Positions 52,933-61,357 of a DNA stretch of 64,000 nucleotides are shown here, one piece after another. The notes under the pieces were generated by a model. It was given only the letters and a program-made list of their open reading frames with translations. It did not search any database and was not told the origin of the DNA. Each line of letters begins with the position of its first letter. Position 1 is the stretch's first letter. Origin of the DNA: Gracilinema caldarium DSM 7334 (GTDB taxonomy: Bacteria > Spirochaetota > Spirochaetia > Treponematales > Breznakiellaceae); assembly GCF_000219725.1 (NCBI RefSeq), contig NC_015732.1, positions 62,001-126,000 on the forward strand. The letters are read 5' to 3'. The translations under genes were made by a program, and so were the position numbers.

Positions 52933-53337
52933 TTACTCCAGCCTCTGGATAATCCGCGGGAAAAAGCCCCTGTATTCGACAATTTGTTTATAGAGCTCTA
53001 CAAAAACGGAATGATTGTAAATATGATTGCAGGAGTTACGGATATCCAGGGCGTGAAGGAACACATCAAGTTCATCATACTGTAAATACCCCAGCTCGAA
53101 AAATTTTTTTATAACCATTTTTGGGCTTGCAAGGTCGAACCCATGGATTTCATACAAAAATTGCTTAATAGTTTTCCAGCATATTTCAACGGCTATTTCA
53201 AATTTTTGCACCTGCCCGTTTTGTATAACATCGATGAGCTGGGCATCCAGCCTGGTAAGGTCGATGTCGAGGGCTTTCTCGAAATCTTGGACTGCGGCAA
53301 AACATTGGTTTCGTAAATTATCTAATTTTTCTTCCAT
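52933..53337 (-). CDS. HEPN-like (HI0074 family) toxin of MNT/HEPN pair
   Basis: 134 residues, all helical. The HEPN motif R-x4-H is RNSCNH near residue 100. HI0074-type proteins are the HEPN partner of a minimal nucleotidyltransferase. In studied pairs HEPN is an RNase toxin kept inactive by AMPylation from the MNT. The ATG overlaps the MNT end by 16 bases, showing coupled translation. Role as toxin-antitoxin is inferred from family. Confidence 0.85.
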   Translation of the reverse strand: MEEKLDNLRNQCFAAVQDFEKALDIDLTRLDAQLIDVIQNGQVQKFEIAVEICWKTIKQFLYEIHGFDLASPKMVIKKFFELGYLQYDELDVFLHALDIRNSCNHIYNHSVFVELYKQIVEYRGFFPRIIQRLE

Positions 53338-53651
53338 ATTATAGCATCCTTTTTCGCATGGATTACAAAGACCGGATCGGCATGGGAAAAGTCAATAACA
53401 TCTATAGTATGGGGGATTGGGCTTTCTTCTAACCAGTCTTGCAGAGCAATTTTCAACCTTCTAAAGGTTTGGGTATCCAGCCCTTCAATACCAATATCAA
53501 AGTCTGAACTGCGCCGTGCCTGTTTTCTGGCTCGGGATCCAAAGAGGTATATGGTACAGGGTAACCCTGCACAGAGGCTGAGCACCCGTTCCCGAAGCAA
53601 GGCTTCATAGGCCTGTTCTCGTTCTGTATCAACATAGGCAGAATCGTTCAT
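53322..53651 (-). CDS. Minimal nucleotidyltransferase (MNT) antitoxin
   Basis: 109 residues from ATG 53651; an upstream start at 53669 would add six residues. The nucleotidyltransferase motif is complete: GSRARKQARRSSDFDIG (GS-x10-DxD), with a third acidic residue in TIDVIDF. Such proteins transfer AMP to the HEPN partner. No Shine-Dalgarno is visible. Forms a two-gene unit with the HEPN gene. Confidence 0.87.
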   Translation of the reverse strand: MNDSAYVDTEREQAYEALLRERVLSLCAGLPCTIYLFGSRARKQARRSSDFDIGIEGLDTQTFRRLKIALQDWLEESPIPHTIDVIDFSHADPVFVIHAKKDAIIWKKN

Positions 53652-53752
53652 CAATATAAGTATAACCAAATAGGTGATGGTTAACCATAGTTTCTTTACC
53701 CCCAGGGGGATTTGCGGTGGCGCGGTTCAGGGGAATATGCTAGGATGGGCCC

Positions 53753-54388
53753 ATGTCAGACAAACAGAATGAACAGGTACTCTGCGTAGCCCGCAGTGCC
53801 CTAGCCGAGCTCATCGATCTGAGCCAGGAATTATTTCATATTGATGAACATACAGCTTTTCAGGCGATGCAGCGGGGCGGTGCGGCCTTTATAATCCGCA
53901 GGCAGGCTGAGCAGGATCCTTCGTATAAACAGCTCATCCCCTATTGTATCCTGCAGGACCCGGAGGGGCGGTTCCTTTGTTATCCCCGGCAGGGAACGGA
54001 AAAGCGGCTCCATGGCTTATACTCCCTTGGTATTGGGGGACACATCAATCCGGAAGATGCAGTCTTGCAGGATGATCAGATTGATGTAGAGCGGACGGTC
54101 ATGCGGGCCCTGGTGCGGGAAGCGTCGGAAGAAGCGGGCTTGCAGGGGCATGGTATGAAAAGCCAATTCCGGGGCCTTATTCACGAGGAGCGAAGTCCCG
54201 TCGGCATGGTGCACCTGGGCCTGGTGTACACCATACAAACCAGGAGCGAATTGCTTAAGCCGGGGGAGGAGTTGGCGGGCAGTCTCTGGCTCAGCCCTGA
54301 AGCCCTTAAGGAAAAACTGGAAACTGAATCGGCAAGCCTCGAAACCTGGTCCACCCTGGCCTTAGAGCTTATAGGGCAGGGGATGTAG
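53753..54388 (+). CDS. Nudix-like phosphohydrolase
   Basis: 211 residues. The Nudix motif is split by an insertion: SLGIGGHINPED, about 20 residues (AVLQDDQIDVERTVMRAL), then VREASEEAGL. So REASEEAGL keeps the catalytic glutamates while the G-x5-E spacing is enlarged. N-terminal 70 residues are an extra domain. A subset of spirochaete and clostridial Nudix proteins has this form; the substrate is not known. ATG is 53753. Single gene. Confidence 0.75.
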   Translation: MSDKQNEQVLCVARSALAELIDLSQELFHIDEHTAFQAMQRGGAAFIIRRQAEQDPSYKQLIPYCILQDPEGRFLCYPRQGTEKRLHGLYSLGIGGHINPEDAVLQDDQIDVERTVMRALVREASEEAGLQGHGMKSQFRGLIHEERSPVGMVHLGLVYTIQTRSELLKPGEELAGSLWLSPEALKEKLETESASLETWSTLALELIGQGM

Positions 54389-54464
54389 AAAAATTATACA
54401 TATTGAGTTTTCTAGTCCAGAAATGTATAGTTTTACATGATTGGGTTTATATAGGAGGCTCCAG

Positions 54465-55640
54465 ATGGCAACCTACATTCGGCGCAGGATGGAAAGAGTA
54501 GCCTTGGACATGGCAAAGAGCTTTCCGGTGGTCACCATTATCGGTCCCCGACAATCAGGCAAGACAACCCTGGTCCGGAAGGTATTTCCTGAGTATGGCT
54601 ATGTTAATCTGGAACAGCCCGATATACGACTGTTTGCGGAACAGGATCCTCGAGCCTTTTTAAAGCGCTATGCTCCACCGATTATTATAGATGAAATTCA
54701 GCGGGTTCCGGACCTGCTCAGTTATATCCAGGTTATGGTGGATGAAGACCGGACCCGTCGGGGCCAATTTATACTGACGGGAAGTCACCAAATCGGTCTC
54801 AGGGCGGCGATAAGTCAATCTTTAGTGGGGAGGACAGCGCTTTTGCGCCTGCTACCCCTCTCTGTGTCGGAACTGTATGACGCGGGTATTATACTAGACC
54901 GGGATGAGTACCTGTACCGTGGTTGTATGCCCAGACTGTATGAAGATGAGCTATCACCGACCATCCTGTACGGCCAGTATTATCAAACCTATGTTGAGCG
55001 GGATGTCCGGCAAATTGCTAATATCCGTAATATCATAGCCTTTGAGACCTTTATCCGGTTGCTTGCCGGCCGGATTGGCCAGGTAGTGAATATGAGCGAT
55101 TTAGCTAACTCGACAGGGATGAGTGCCTCTACCCTTACCGAATGGTTAGGAATTTTGGAAGCCTCATTTATCATTTTCCGATTGCCCCCTTATTTTGAAA
55201 ATTTTGGCAAGCGGCTCATCAAGTCGCCTAAGATCTTCTTTACCGAACCCGGCCTTGCCGCATGGCTCCTGGGAATACAGGAGGCCAGGCAAATCGGGAT
55301 CAGTCCCTATCTCGGTGGTCTTTTTGAAAATCTCGTGGTTGTAGAAGCTCTGAAAGCACGGTTCAACGACGGCAAAGAGTCCAATCTCTATTTCTGGCGG
55401 GACAACAACGGCTTGGAAGCGGACCTGCTAGCCAGCAACTTTGGGGGACTTACGCCCATCGAGATTAAGGCATCAATGACCTTTTCAAAGGATTTTGGCA
55501 AAGCTTTTCCCCGACTCAGAAAAGCAAGCGATACTATTAAGGCGGGCTACGTCATCTATGCGGGAGACTTGGAGGCAGAAGTTTCCGGGACCCGGTTCAT
55601 CAACTTTACCAAAACAGAAAAGGTCATACGGGAAGTTTAA
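54465..55640 (+). CDS. AAA ATPase with DUF4143
   Basis: 391 residues from ATG 54465 (TAGGAGG six bases upstream); an earlier in-frame start at 54441 is less likely. Walker A IIGPRQSGKTTL near residue 30, Walker B PPIIIDEIQRVPDLL near 85, sensor FILTGSHQ. C-terminal DUF4143 (YVERDVRQIANIRN, GLEADLLAS..PIEIKAS) resembles a degenerate PD-(D/E)XK nuclease fold. Widespread accessory family of unclear role, often strain-variable. Stands alone before the hicB gene. Confidence 0.88.
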   Translation: MATYIRRRMERVALDMAKSFPVVTIIGPRQSGKTTLVRKVFPEYGYVNLEQPDIRLFAEQDPRAFLKRYAPPIIIDEIQRVPDLLSYIQVMVDEDRTRRGQFILTGSHQIGLRAAISQSLVGRTALLRLLPLSVSELYDAGIILDRDEYLYRGCMPRLYEDELSPTILYGQYYQTYVERDVRQIANIRNIIAFETFIRLLAGRIGQVVNMSDLANSTGMSASTLTEWLGILEASFIIFRLPPYFENFGKRLIKSPKIFFTEPGLAAWLLGIQEARQIGISPYLGGLFENLVVVEALKARFNDGKESNLYFWRDNNGLEADLLASNFGGLTPIEIKASMTFSKDFGKAFPRLRKASDTIKAGYVIYAGDLEAEVSGTRFINFTKTEKVIREV

Positions 55641-55859
55641 GCACTCAAAATAAGTCAAGATATATTACGCCCACGTATTTTTTTATAGATAGAAGAAAGG
55701 TTTTTAATTACTTTTCGATCAAAGGGAAGACCGACTGACTAAAAGGTGTTAAAATATTAACTAGTTGTCGGAGCTGAACAAATGTGCGATAATTAAACTG
55801 ATGTCCGTTGTAATCAGAACTTACAAAATGTTTCTTTGTTGATTGAGAGGTATTTGTTT
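55641..55859. other. Intergenic gap before hicB
   Basis: 219 A+T-rich bases. No gene, RNA or clear terminator was recognised; a hicBA promoter should lie here. Confidence 0.5.
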
Positions 55860-56072
55860 ATGATGTTTCATGTCATTCTGGAACAGGATGAAGATGGTTG
55901 GGTTGTTGCTGAATGCCCTGCATTGCCCGGTTGTATTTCGCAAGGTAAAGATGAAAAAGAAGCACTCGATAATATTCGTGAAGCTATACAAGCGTGGCTC
56001 TGGGCTGAAGATCAGAAATCGCTTGATGTTGTTCAACGATCCGGAAAAGAACCTATCCTTATCACCGTATGA
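55860..56072 (+). CDS. hicB: HicB-like antitoxin
   Basis: 70 residues from ATG 55860, after GAGAGG. The pattern FHVILEQDEDGWVVAECPAL followed by PGCISQGKDEKEALDNIREAI is the HicB partial RNase H-like fold. The stop overlaps the hicA start as ATGA. HicB binds and silences the HicA RNase and represses the operon. A short HicB like this has no separate DNA-binding domain. Its toxin partner is destroyed, see next entry. Confidence 0.87.
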   Translation: MMFHVILEQDEDGWVVAECPALPGCISQGKDEKEALDNIREAIQAWLWAEDQKSLDVVQRSGKEPILITV

Positions 56073-56155
56073 GCTATTTACCAAGAATCTCTGGAAAACA
56101 AGCTGTACAGGCTATGGTGAGCCCACCTGTCAAGACCATTTTAAAGAAAAAATAA
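56069..56155 (+). pseudogene. hicA: hicA toxin, truncated by insertion sequence
   Basis: MSYLPRISGKQAVQAM is the HicA N-terminus (LPRISGKEx2KAL pattern). It breaks off at 56116, where the IS3-like element begins, and 12 foreign codons lead to a stop at 56155. The catalytic His of the GSHxxxR-type motif is missing, so no active toxin is made here. Confidence 0.8.
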
Positions 56156-56176
56156 GGTGGATAAGAGGATGGGGGC

Positions 56177-56865
56177 TTAAGCAGTGAGAGCCTCCTCTGA
56201 TGCTATGGCAGCTTTAAATGCCTGAGCATAGATTTCATCTGGTGTAGCATAGTCCAACGATTGATGGTACCGTTTACTGTTGTAAAAAGTTACATAGGTT
56301 TTTAGTCCCTCCTTGAGTTCAGTCATGGTTTGATAGTCTTTGATATAAATATCTTCATACTTGATGGTACGCCAGACCCGTTCCATGTAAATATTATCAA
56401 GAGCTCGATTTTTGCTATCCATACTGATACGAATGCCATACGATTCAAGGACTGAAATAAAAGCATCGCTGGTAAACTGACTCCCCTGATCCGTATTGAA
56501 GATAGCCGGGATCCCCCACTGTTTGATTGATTCTTCAAGGGAAGCTACACAAAAGTCCGTATCCATGGTATTTGAGACCTTCCAGGACAATATCTTACGA
56601 GAATACAGGTCGAGTATGACCACCAGGTACACAAAGCCCGTATCGATTTCCGTGTTACCCCCATATCTGCTAAGGCACGAGCTATTTTGCGATACCCATA
56701 AAACGGGTGAACTTTGAGCTCTTCCAGGATGGCATTCAAAATGGCAAGGTCTCTATCTTCGTCCTTTTCTACGGCCTTGTAGTAATAACTTGCTCGAGTT
56801 ATTCCCAGTATTCGGCATTGCTCTCGTATCGATAATTCTGGATAGTCCGGTTCTATAGCGGCGGT
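56177..56865 (-). pseudogene. IS3 orfB transposase, internal deletion
   Basis: The 5' part, IEPDYPELSIREQCRILGIT, continues to ADMGVTRKSI near 56640, then joins out of frame to DTGFVYLVVILDLYSRKILSW (orfB frame of 56177-56650). About 60 residues, including the first catalytic D (the WxTDITY region), are gone. The second D (NTDQGSQF) and E (NIYMERVWR) remain. Cannot catalyse transposition. Confidence 0.8.
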
Positions 56866-57154
56866 TCGGTCCCGTATAATTGTTTGTACTTTTTTTTAAG
56901 AATTCGTTCTCTATCTGGAGCTTACCGATTTGCTTATACAACTCATCCTGTTTCTGCTCCATCTCGTGCCGTTCCGTATCCTTCCCTGGCTTTTCAAAGA
57001 GCACTTCAGCTCCTTCAAGAAGCTGTTTCTTCCAGAGGGTCACCATGTTTGGATGAACCTCATAAAGAGCTGCTAGTTCCTGGACCGTTTTATCACCCCG
57101 AAGGGCTTCGAGAGCCACCTTCGCTTTAAATGCCTTATCGTATCGTTTCCTCAT
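56753..57154 (-). CDS. IS3 orfA helix-turn-helix protein
   Basis: RKRYDKAFKAKVALEALRGD with KTVQELAALYEVHPNMVTLWKKQL is the IS3 OrfA DNA-binding helix-turn-helix, followed by a leucine-zipper-like stretch (LYKQIGKLQIENEFLKK). After FLKK at an A8 tract (56897-56890) the frame continues with unrelated sequence; normal OrfA stops about here. AGGAG precedes the ATG. Confidence 0.75.
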   Translation of the reverse strand: MRKRYDKAFKAKVALEALRGDKTVQELAALYEVHPNMVTLWKKQLLEGAEVLFEKPGKDTERHEMEQKQDELYKQIGKLQIENEFLKKSTNNYTGPNRRYRTGLSRIIDTRAMPNTGNNSSKLLLQGRRKGRR

Positions 57155-57214
57155 GTTGGTAGTTTACTCCTGATTCGCAGGTTGTTTCTGTACTCCTACC
57201 ACCTTATTGCTAAG

Positions 57215-57252
57215 CAGAAATCCCTTCCAGCTTTTGCTGGAGGGGATTTCTG
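57215..57252. terminator. Long hairpin (bidirectional)
   Basis: CAGAAATCCC and GGGATTTCTG, with inner arms TCCAGC and GCTGGA around TTTT, form a stem of about 17 bp with one G-U pair. No long T-tract follows on either side, so termination efficiency is uncertain. Confidence 0.55.
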
Positions 57253-57278
57253 CATACAATAAATATTCCTTGCGCAAC

Positions 57279-57317
57279 CAACAACCCCGCAACTTGCTGC
57301 GGGGTTGTTGATTTTTA
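57279..57317 (+). terminator. Strong intrinsic terminator
   Basis: CAACAACCCCGCA (57279-57291) pairs perfectly with TGCGGGGTTGTTG (57298-57310), loop of six, followed by ATTTTT and a second T-run. Plus-strand orientation; probably once ended the interrupted hicBA transcript or isolates the next gene. Confidence 0.85.
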
Positions 57318-57375
57318 CATTTTTTTGGCCCAGTTTCCAGGGCTCATTATATACGGCCAGAGGGTAAAAATAGAA

Positions 57376-57405
57376 TTGACAATGTAGCCATTGTGGCTAT
57401 ATATT
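57376..57405 (+). promoter_or_regulatory. Promoter and operator of the Phd/VapC operon
   Basis: TTGACA (57376-57381), 18 bases, TATATT (57400-57405). Between them TAGCCA-TTG-TGGCTA (57385-57399) is a perfect inverted repeat. The start codon lies at the expected transcription start, so the message may be leaderless. Autoregulation through the repeat is usual for antitoxins. Confidence 0.65.
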
Positions 57406-57411
57406 ATAAGT

Positions 57412-57696
57412 ATGATTGCAGTTGGCGTAAGAGAATTGAAGAATCAGCTTTCTCAGTACCTACAATATGTTAAGCGTGGTGAGAAGGTGCTTATTACAGA
57501 ACACAATCGGGTTATAGCAGAAATCTCCTTACCTGTAAAAGAGGTTTCGAATACGGATGTAGAGATGGAGTTGGAAAAACTAACTGCCGTTGGAAAGTTG
57601 ATTAAAGCAAAAAGAAACAATTCTATTCAGTTAAAAACAGAAACGCCTACTGGTATTGATTGGATTTCAATCTATAAAGAAAACCGAGAGTCTTAA
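57412..57696 (+). CDS. Phd/YefM-type antitoxin
   Basis: 94 residues from ATG 57412; an upstream in-frame start at 57391 lies within the promoter. MIAVGVRELKNQLSQYLQYV and KRGEKVLITEHNRVIAEI are the Phd/YefM DNA-binding fold. The C-terminal half, with TGIDWISIYKENRES, should wrap the toxin. One base separates its stop from the toxin start. Binds its own promoter at the inverted repeat (inference). Confidence 0.9.
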   Translation: MIAVGVRELKNQLSQYLQYVKRGEKVLITEHNRVIAEISLPVKEVSNTDVEMELEKLTAVGKLIKAKRNNSIQLKTETPTGIDWISIYKENRES

Positions 57697-57697
57697 T

Positions 57698-58156
57698 ATG
57701 TTATATTATTTTGATTCAAGTGTTCTATTAGCAATTCTCCTTGACGAAAAAAGAAAAGATAAGGCATTGGATTTATGGAATGAAGCTTCTATACGGGTGA
57801 GTTCAATTTTACTAAAATTAGAAACAATTACAGTTTTGAGGAGAACCTTTGAACATAACAAAACAAAACTTGAAACAAACTGGATTACAAAGAAAACTGC
57901 TGAATTACAAGAATTTTTAAAAGAAGTCAACTTTAGAATCATTGATGAAGATATTGAAAATATAATTGTACTAAGGAAGGAAATCGCAAAATGCAAAACT
58001 CTTGACGCTATACATATTGCTACAGCGTTAGAGTTTAGCAGTTTAATCCCTGCATCAGACTTATATTTTTATACATTTGATAAAAATATGTCAGAACTTG
58101 CAAAATCATGTAAGTTCAAAATCAATAAATTGGAAGAAGACCATTTCATTCAATAA
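57698..58156 (+). CDS. VapC-like PIN-domain toxin
   Basis: 152 residues from ATG 57698. PIN-domain acidic residues: D in YYFDSSVLLAI, E in LKLETITVLRR, D in KTLDAIHIATAL and D in TFDKNMSE. PIN toxins are Mg-dependent RNases, often cutting tRNA. Operon with the Phd-type antitoxin. A+T-rich like its partner and unlike the flanking genes, consistent with horizontal gain. Confidence 0.9.
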   Translation: MLYYFDSSVLLAILLDEKRKDKALDLWNEASIRVSSILLKLETITVLRRTFEHNKTKLETNWITKKTAELQEFLKEVNFRIIDEDIENIIVLRKEIAKCKTLDAIHIATALEFSSLIPASDLYFYTFDKNMSELAKSCKFKINKLEEDHFIQ

Positions 58157-58167
58157 GTGCTGTAACG

Positions 58168-58310
58168 GAGCCTATCCTTAATTTTGTGTAAACAGCAATT
58201 ATCATAGCGATACCCGATCGCCATAAAAGATACTGAATTGATGCATTGCCGTACCAGTTTTTGATACCAGGTCTTCTTTTTGTCTTATACGGGGTCATGG
58301 TATCGGTTAC
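58168..58310 (-). pseudogene. IS256-family transposase C-terminal remnant with terminal repeat
   Basis: Minus-strand translation gives DLVSKTGTAMHQFSIFYGDR then VSL and a stop, the IS256 C-terminus (W..AL.QFAI.FGDR). Beyond it GAGCCTATCCTTAATTTTG and TGTAAACAG (58171-58198) is the terminal repeat also seen, inverted, at 35349-35377. The rest of the element is missing. Confidence 0.7.
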
Positions 58311-58313
58311 GAA

Positions 58314-61300
58314 TTATCCATGTACCAGTTCCCACAGCTTTTCGTAACTGCTTACCACGTCATACTTCACATTCTCGCCACTGATGGCACGGAAATGTTC
58401 TCGTGCGCAATGAGCTTTTGCTTCCTCTATTTTGCGTAACTCCAGGGATGACATATCACCCTTCGTTTCTGCGACAAAATAGATGTGTTTTACCTTGCCC
58501 TCATAAAACGCAATCGCCCAGTCGGGGTTGTACTTGCCAACGGGCGTGTTGATATAAAAGCCCTTGGGCAGTTTTACATAAATTTCGACTTCCTTACTGT
58601 GTGCCTCCAGCTCTGTAGCAAAGTCGCGCTCATTTGTTGAGTCGTAGATAACGTAGTCATACAAATGCCGTTTCGCTTCTATAGCGTTTACACCCAAGGC
58701 TCCTTTTTTAAGGTCAGGTTCAGTAAAAATATTTGTGCTGAACACGGCAGTCAGTTTGTCGTATGTGATATGCTCAATAATCGCTGTAGCTTTCTGCTCG
58801 TTGATAATGTTTGCCGCACGAATGATAAATTCCTCGGGGTTATACACCCGAACTGTTCAAATACAGTTTTTTCAATACCAGCTAGTATGTTAACTACGGC
58901 TTTTCGAGTAAGTCCGGTTTCTGAAACGATGTTACCAACCAAGTCATAATGAACCGAACTGCTCGCTTTCATTTCCCTGTATGAAGGAGCTTCCTCTCGG
59001 ATCATTTCGGATCGTATAAAAGCCGTTCCTGCTTGCAATTGATCTTTGGACTCAATAGTCTTTGTCTGTTCGCCTTTCTCAACTCTGAAATAAATCTTGG
59101 ATACACGCAGTCTGGAATTGAGCTCTGTAATTGCCTTTTTGATTAGCTCTTCCTCGTTGAAGCTGACCGTGTAGTAGCTTTTGCTATTAATACGGGACCA
59201 GAGTTCCTGGAAAGCACGGCTGTTCATCTTATCCTTGTCTAGCGTCACATCGACCGTGTTTTTGCGAGCGTTCTCTGGCTTAGTTATGTTAGGATCGTAG
59301 ATGGAATCCAGTATAGAGACAACTTCAGCAATTCTCCCTTCCGCTTCCACAGGTAACTTCAGAGTGCCGTTCTTCTTTTCCTCATAATATTTATCAGTAA
59401 GTTCACCGCGTCTTACATAGCCATTTTCTATAAGACTTTCATAGATTGCAATTGCAGTCTCTTCGCTGAACTTCTCCTTAAACAACTTTGCCTCAACTTT
59501 GCAAGGCCTGTCAGCGACCGCCTCGGCAATCTCGCTTTGCAAGCCTTTGGCGAAACTGTCATAGCTTTCATTGGCAATAACGGTTAGCACATTGACATTG
59601 TGTATCTCGTCGTGAGAGAGGATATTCTCATCCATACGCTCGCCGTTTTGATTGACGGCAAGGCGCAGGCCGCGACCGACTTCCTGACGCTTGCGAACAT
59701 CGCTGCCGCTTTGCTTTAGTGTGCATATTTGAAACACATTCGGGTTATCCCAGCCCTCACGCAGGGCGGAGTGGCTGAATATGAACCGTACAGGCTCATT
59801 ACGGTCAAGCAGACGCTCCTTATCCTTCATAATAAGATCGTAAGCATCGGCATCGTCGGATGTGCGCTCCTTCTTGTCGTTAAGCTCGCTGTCAATCATT
59901 CGACCGCTTTTCTTGTCTATGGAAAAGTATCCGGCGTGTGTCCGTTCGGCGGGTATGCCGTCCAGGTATCTCAAATACTCCTCCGAATCCTCAAGCTTAA
60001 GCCTCATATTGCCGATAACGGACTTATATTCTTCCTCAAAAATCTGCGCGTACGCGCCGCCCATGGCGTTGCCGTGTGCGTCATACTGTTTGTACTTTGC
60101 CACCTCGTCAATAAAGAACAAGGACAAGACCTTGATTCCTTTGGTGAAAAGCTGACGCTCCCGCTCGATGTGGGAGAGGATTGTTTCTCTTATTTGAATG
60201 CGGCGCAGCTGCTCTTCGCTGACCGAGCCTATAACGTCGCCCGCAAAAAGCTTTTTACCATTTGTGAACTCCACAGACGAATCACGTCCGTCAATCCGGA
60301 GAACAGTGTAGCCATCTTTATACTCGGCAAGTTCGCCGGAGTTCTCGTATAAACTGTAACCCTCGCACACCACGCGGGAGGCTTTGCGGATTCCCGTACC
60401 GCCCTTTACGTCAAACTCAATGGTGGCCGTAGGGTTGCCCTTGGAGAGGTTGATGCTCTGTACATAAACATACCCTTCCGTGGCGGTGTTTCCCGAAACT
60501 GATATACCTTTGACGGCAATCTTCTTAACAAGCTTTTTGTTGTAGGCTTCTATCGCGTCAAGGCGGTAAATCATGTTATATACGCTGTCCGCGCGGTGGG
60601 TTGCCGAGTAGCGCAGCGTAAACAACGGATTGAACTCCTTCAACCGCTCTTTTGTAGCCGCGCCCTCGACCGATTGCGGCTCATCGATAATGAGTATCGG
60701 ATTTGTTTTCGCTAAGATATCAATGGGGCGGCGGGAACGGAATTCATCCAGTTTCATATAAATACGCCTTGCGTCCTTGCCTCTGGCATTGAACGCCTGG
60801 CTGTTTATGATCATCGCATTTATCGCGCTGTCGGAGGCAAAACGGTCAATCTCGGTAAGCTGAGAGGAATTATAGATGAAGTAACGTATTTTCTTTCCAT
60901 AATCCTCGGTAAAATGTTCCTCCGTTATTTGGAACGACTTATACACTCCCTCGCGGATAGCGACGCTTGGCACGACAATGATGAATTTGCTCCACCCATA
61001 CCGTTTATTCAGTTCATACATCGTCTTGATATAGGTGTAGGTCTTGCCTACGCCGGTTTCCATTTCAATGGTTAGGTTATACCGCCCTTCAAGTTTTTCA
61101 GAGGGCTTTATCTGCCCCGCCCGTTGAATAGCTTTTATATGCTCCAGGATCCTGTCGTCACTGATAGCCACAGGCGCGTTATTAAAACCCTTCTGCCAAT
61201 AAGAGGGGTCAGAAAATTCGTTCACATTATCCAAACCGGGGTCGATCATATAAGTCGGCGCGTGGAAGGGCTGGCCTGCAAACACATCGCATACGGCATT

Positions 61301-61345
61301 GGCCGCATCAGACTGGAACTTTTGGTGCCGGAATTTCAGCTTCAT
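58314..61345 (-). pseudogene. res: Type III restriction endonuclease Res subunit, frameshifted
   Basis: Residues from 61345: helicase with Walker A METGVGKTYTYIKTM near 97, DEPQ box LIIDEPQSVEG near 226, VGRGLRLAVNQ (motif VI). The frame closes at 58751 after VFEQFGCITPRN. Another frame from GTG 58847 continues the protein: YNPEEFIIRAANIINEQKA, and NPDWAIAFYEGKVKHIYFVAETKG, the PD-(D/E)XK nuclease. One missing base near 58850 (QF-RVYNPEEF expected) separates the parts. The helicase may be made without the nuclease, or the break may be a sequence error. Restores to about 1010 residues, normal for Res. Confidence 0.85.
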
Positions 61346-61357
61346 CGTCGCACCCCT

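Larger units (their letters stand above)
56117..57346 (-). mobile_element. IS3-family element, degenerate
   Basis: Left end is fixed by hicA disruption: TGAGCCC begins at 56118. Its inverse GGGCTCA ends at 57346 and would be the right end, giving 1.23 kb. That leaves 190 bp upstream of orfA including two hairpins, more than usual; a nearer end by 57210 (ATAAGGTGG occurs inverted at 56153 and 57199) is possible. No target duplication was found. Both reading frames are damaged. Confidence 0.65.
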
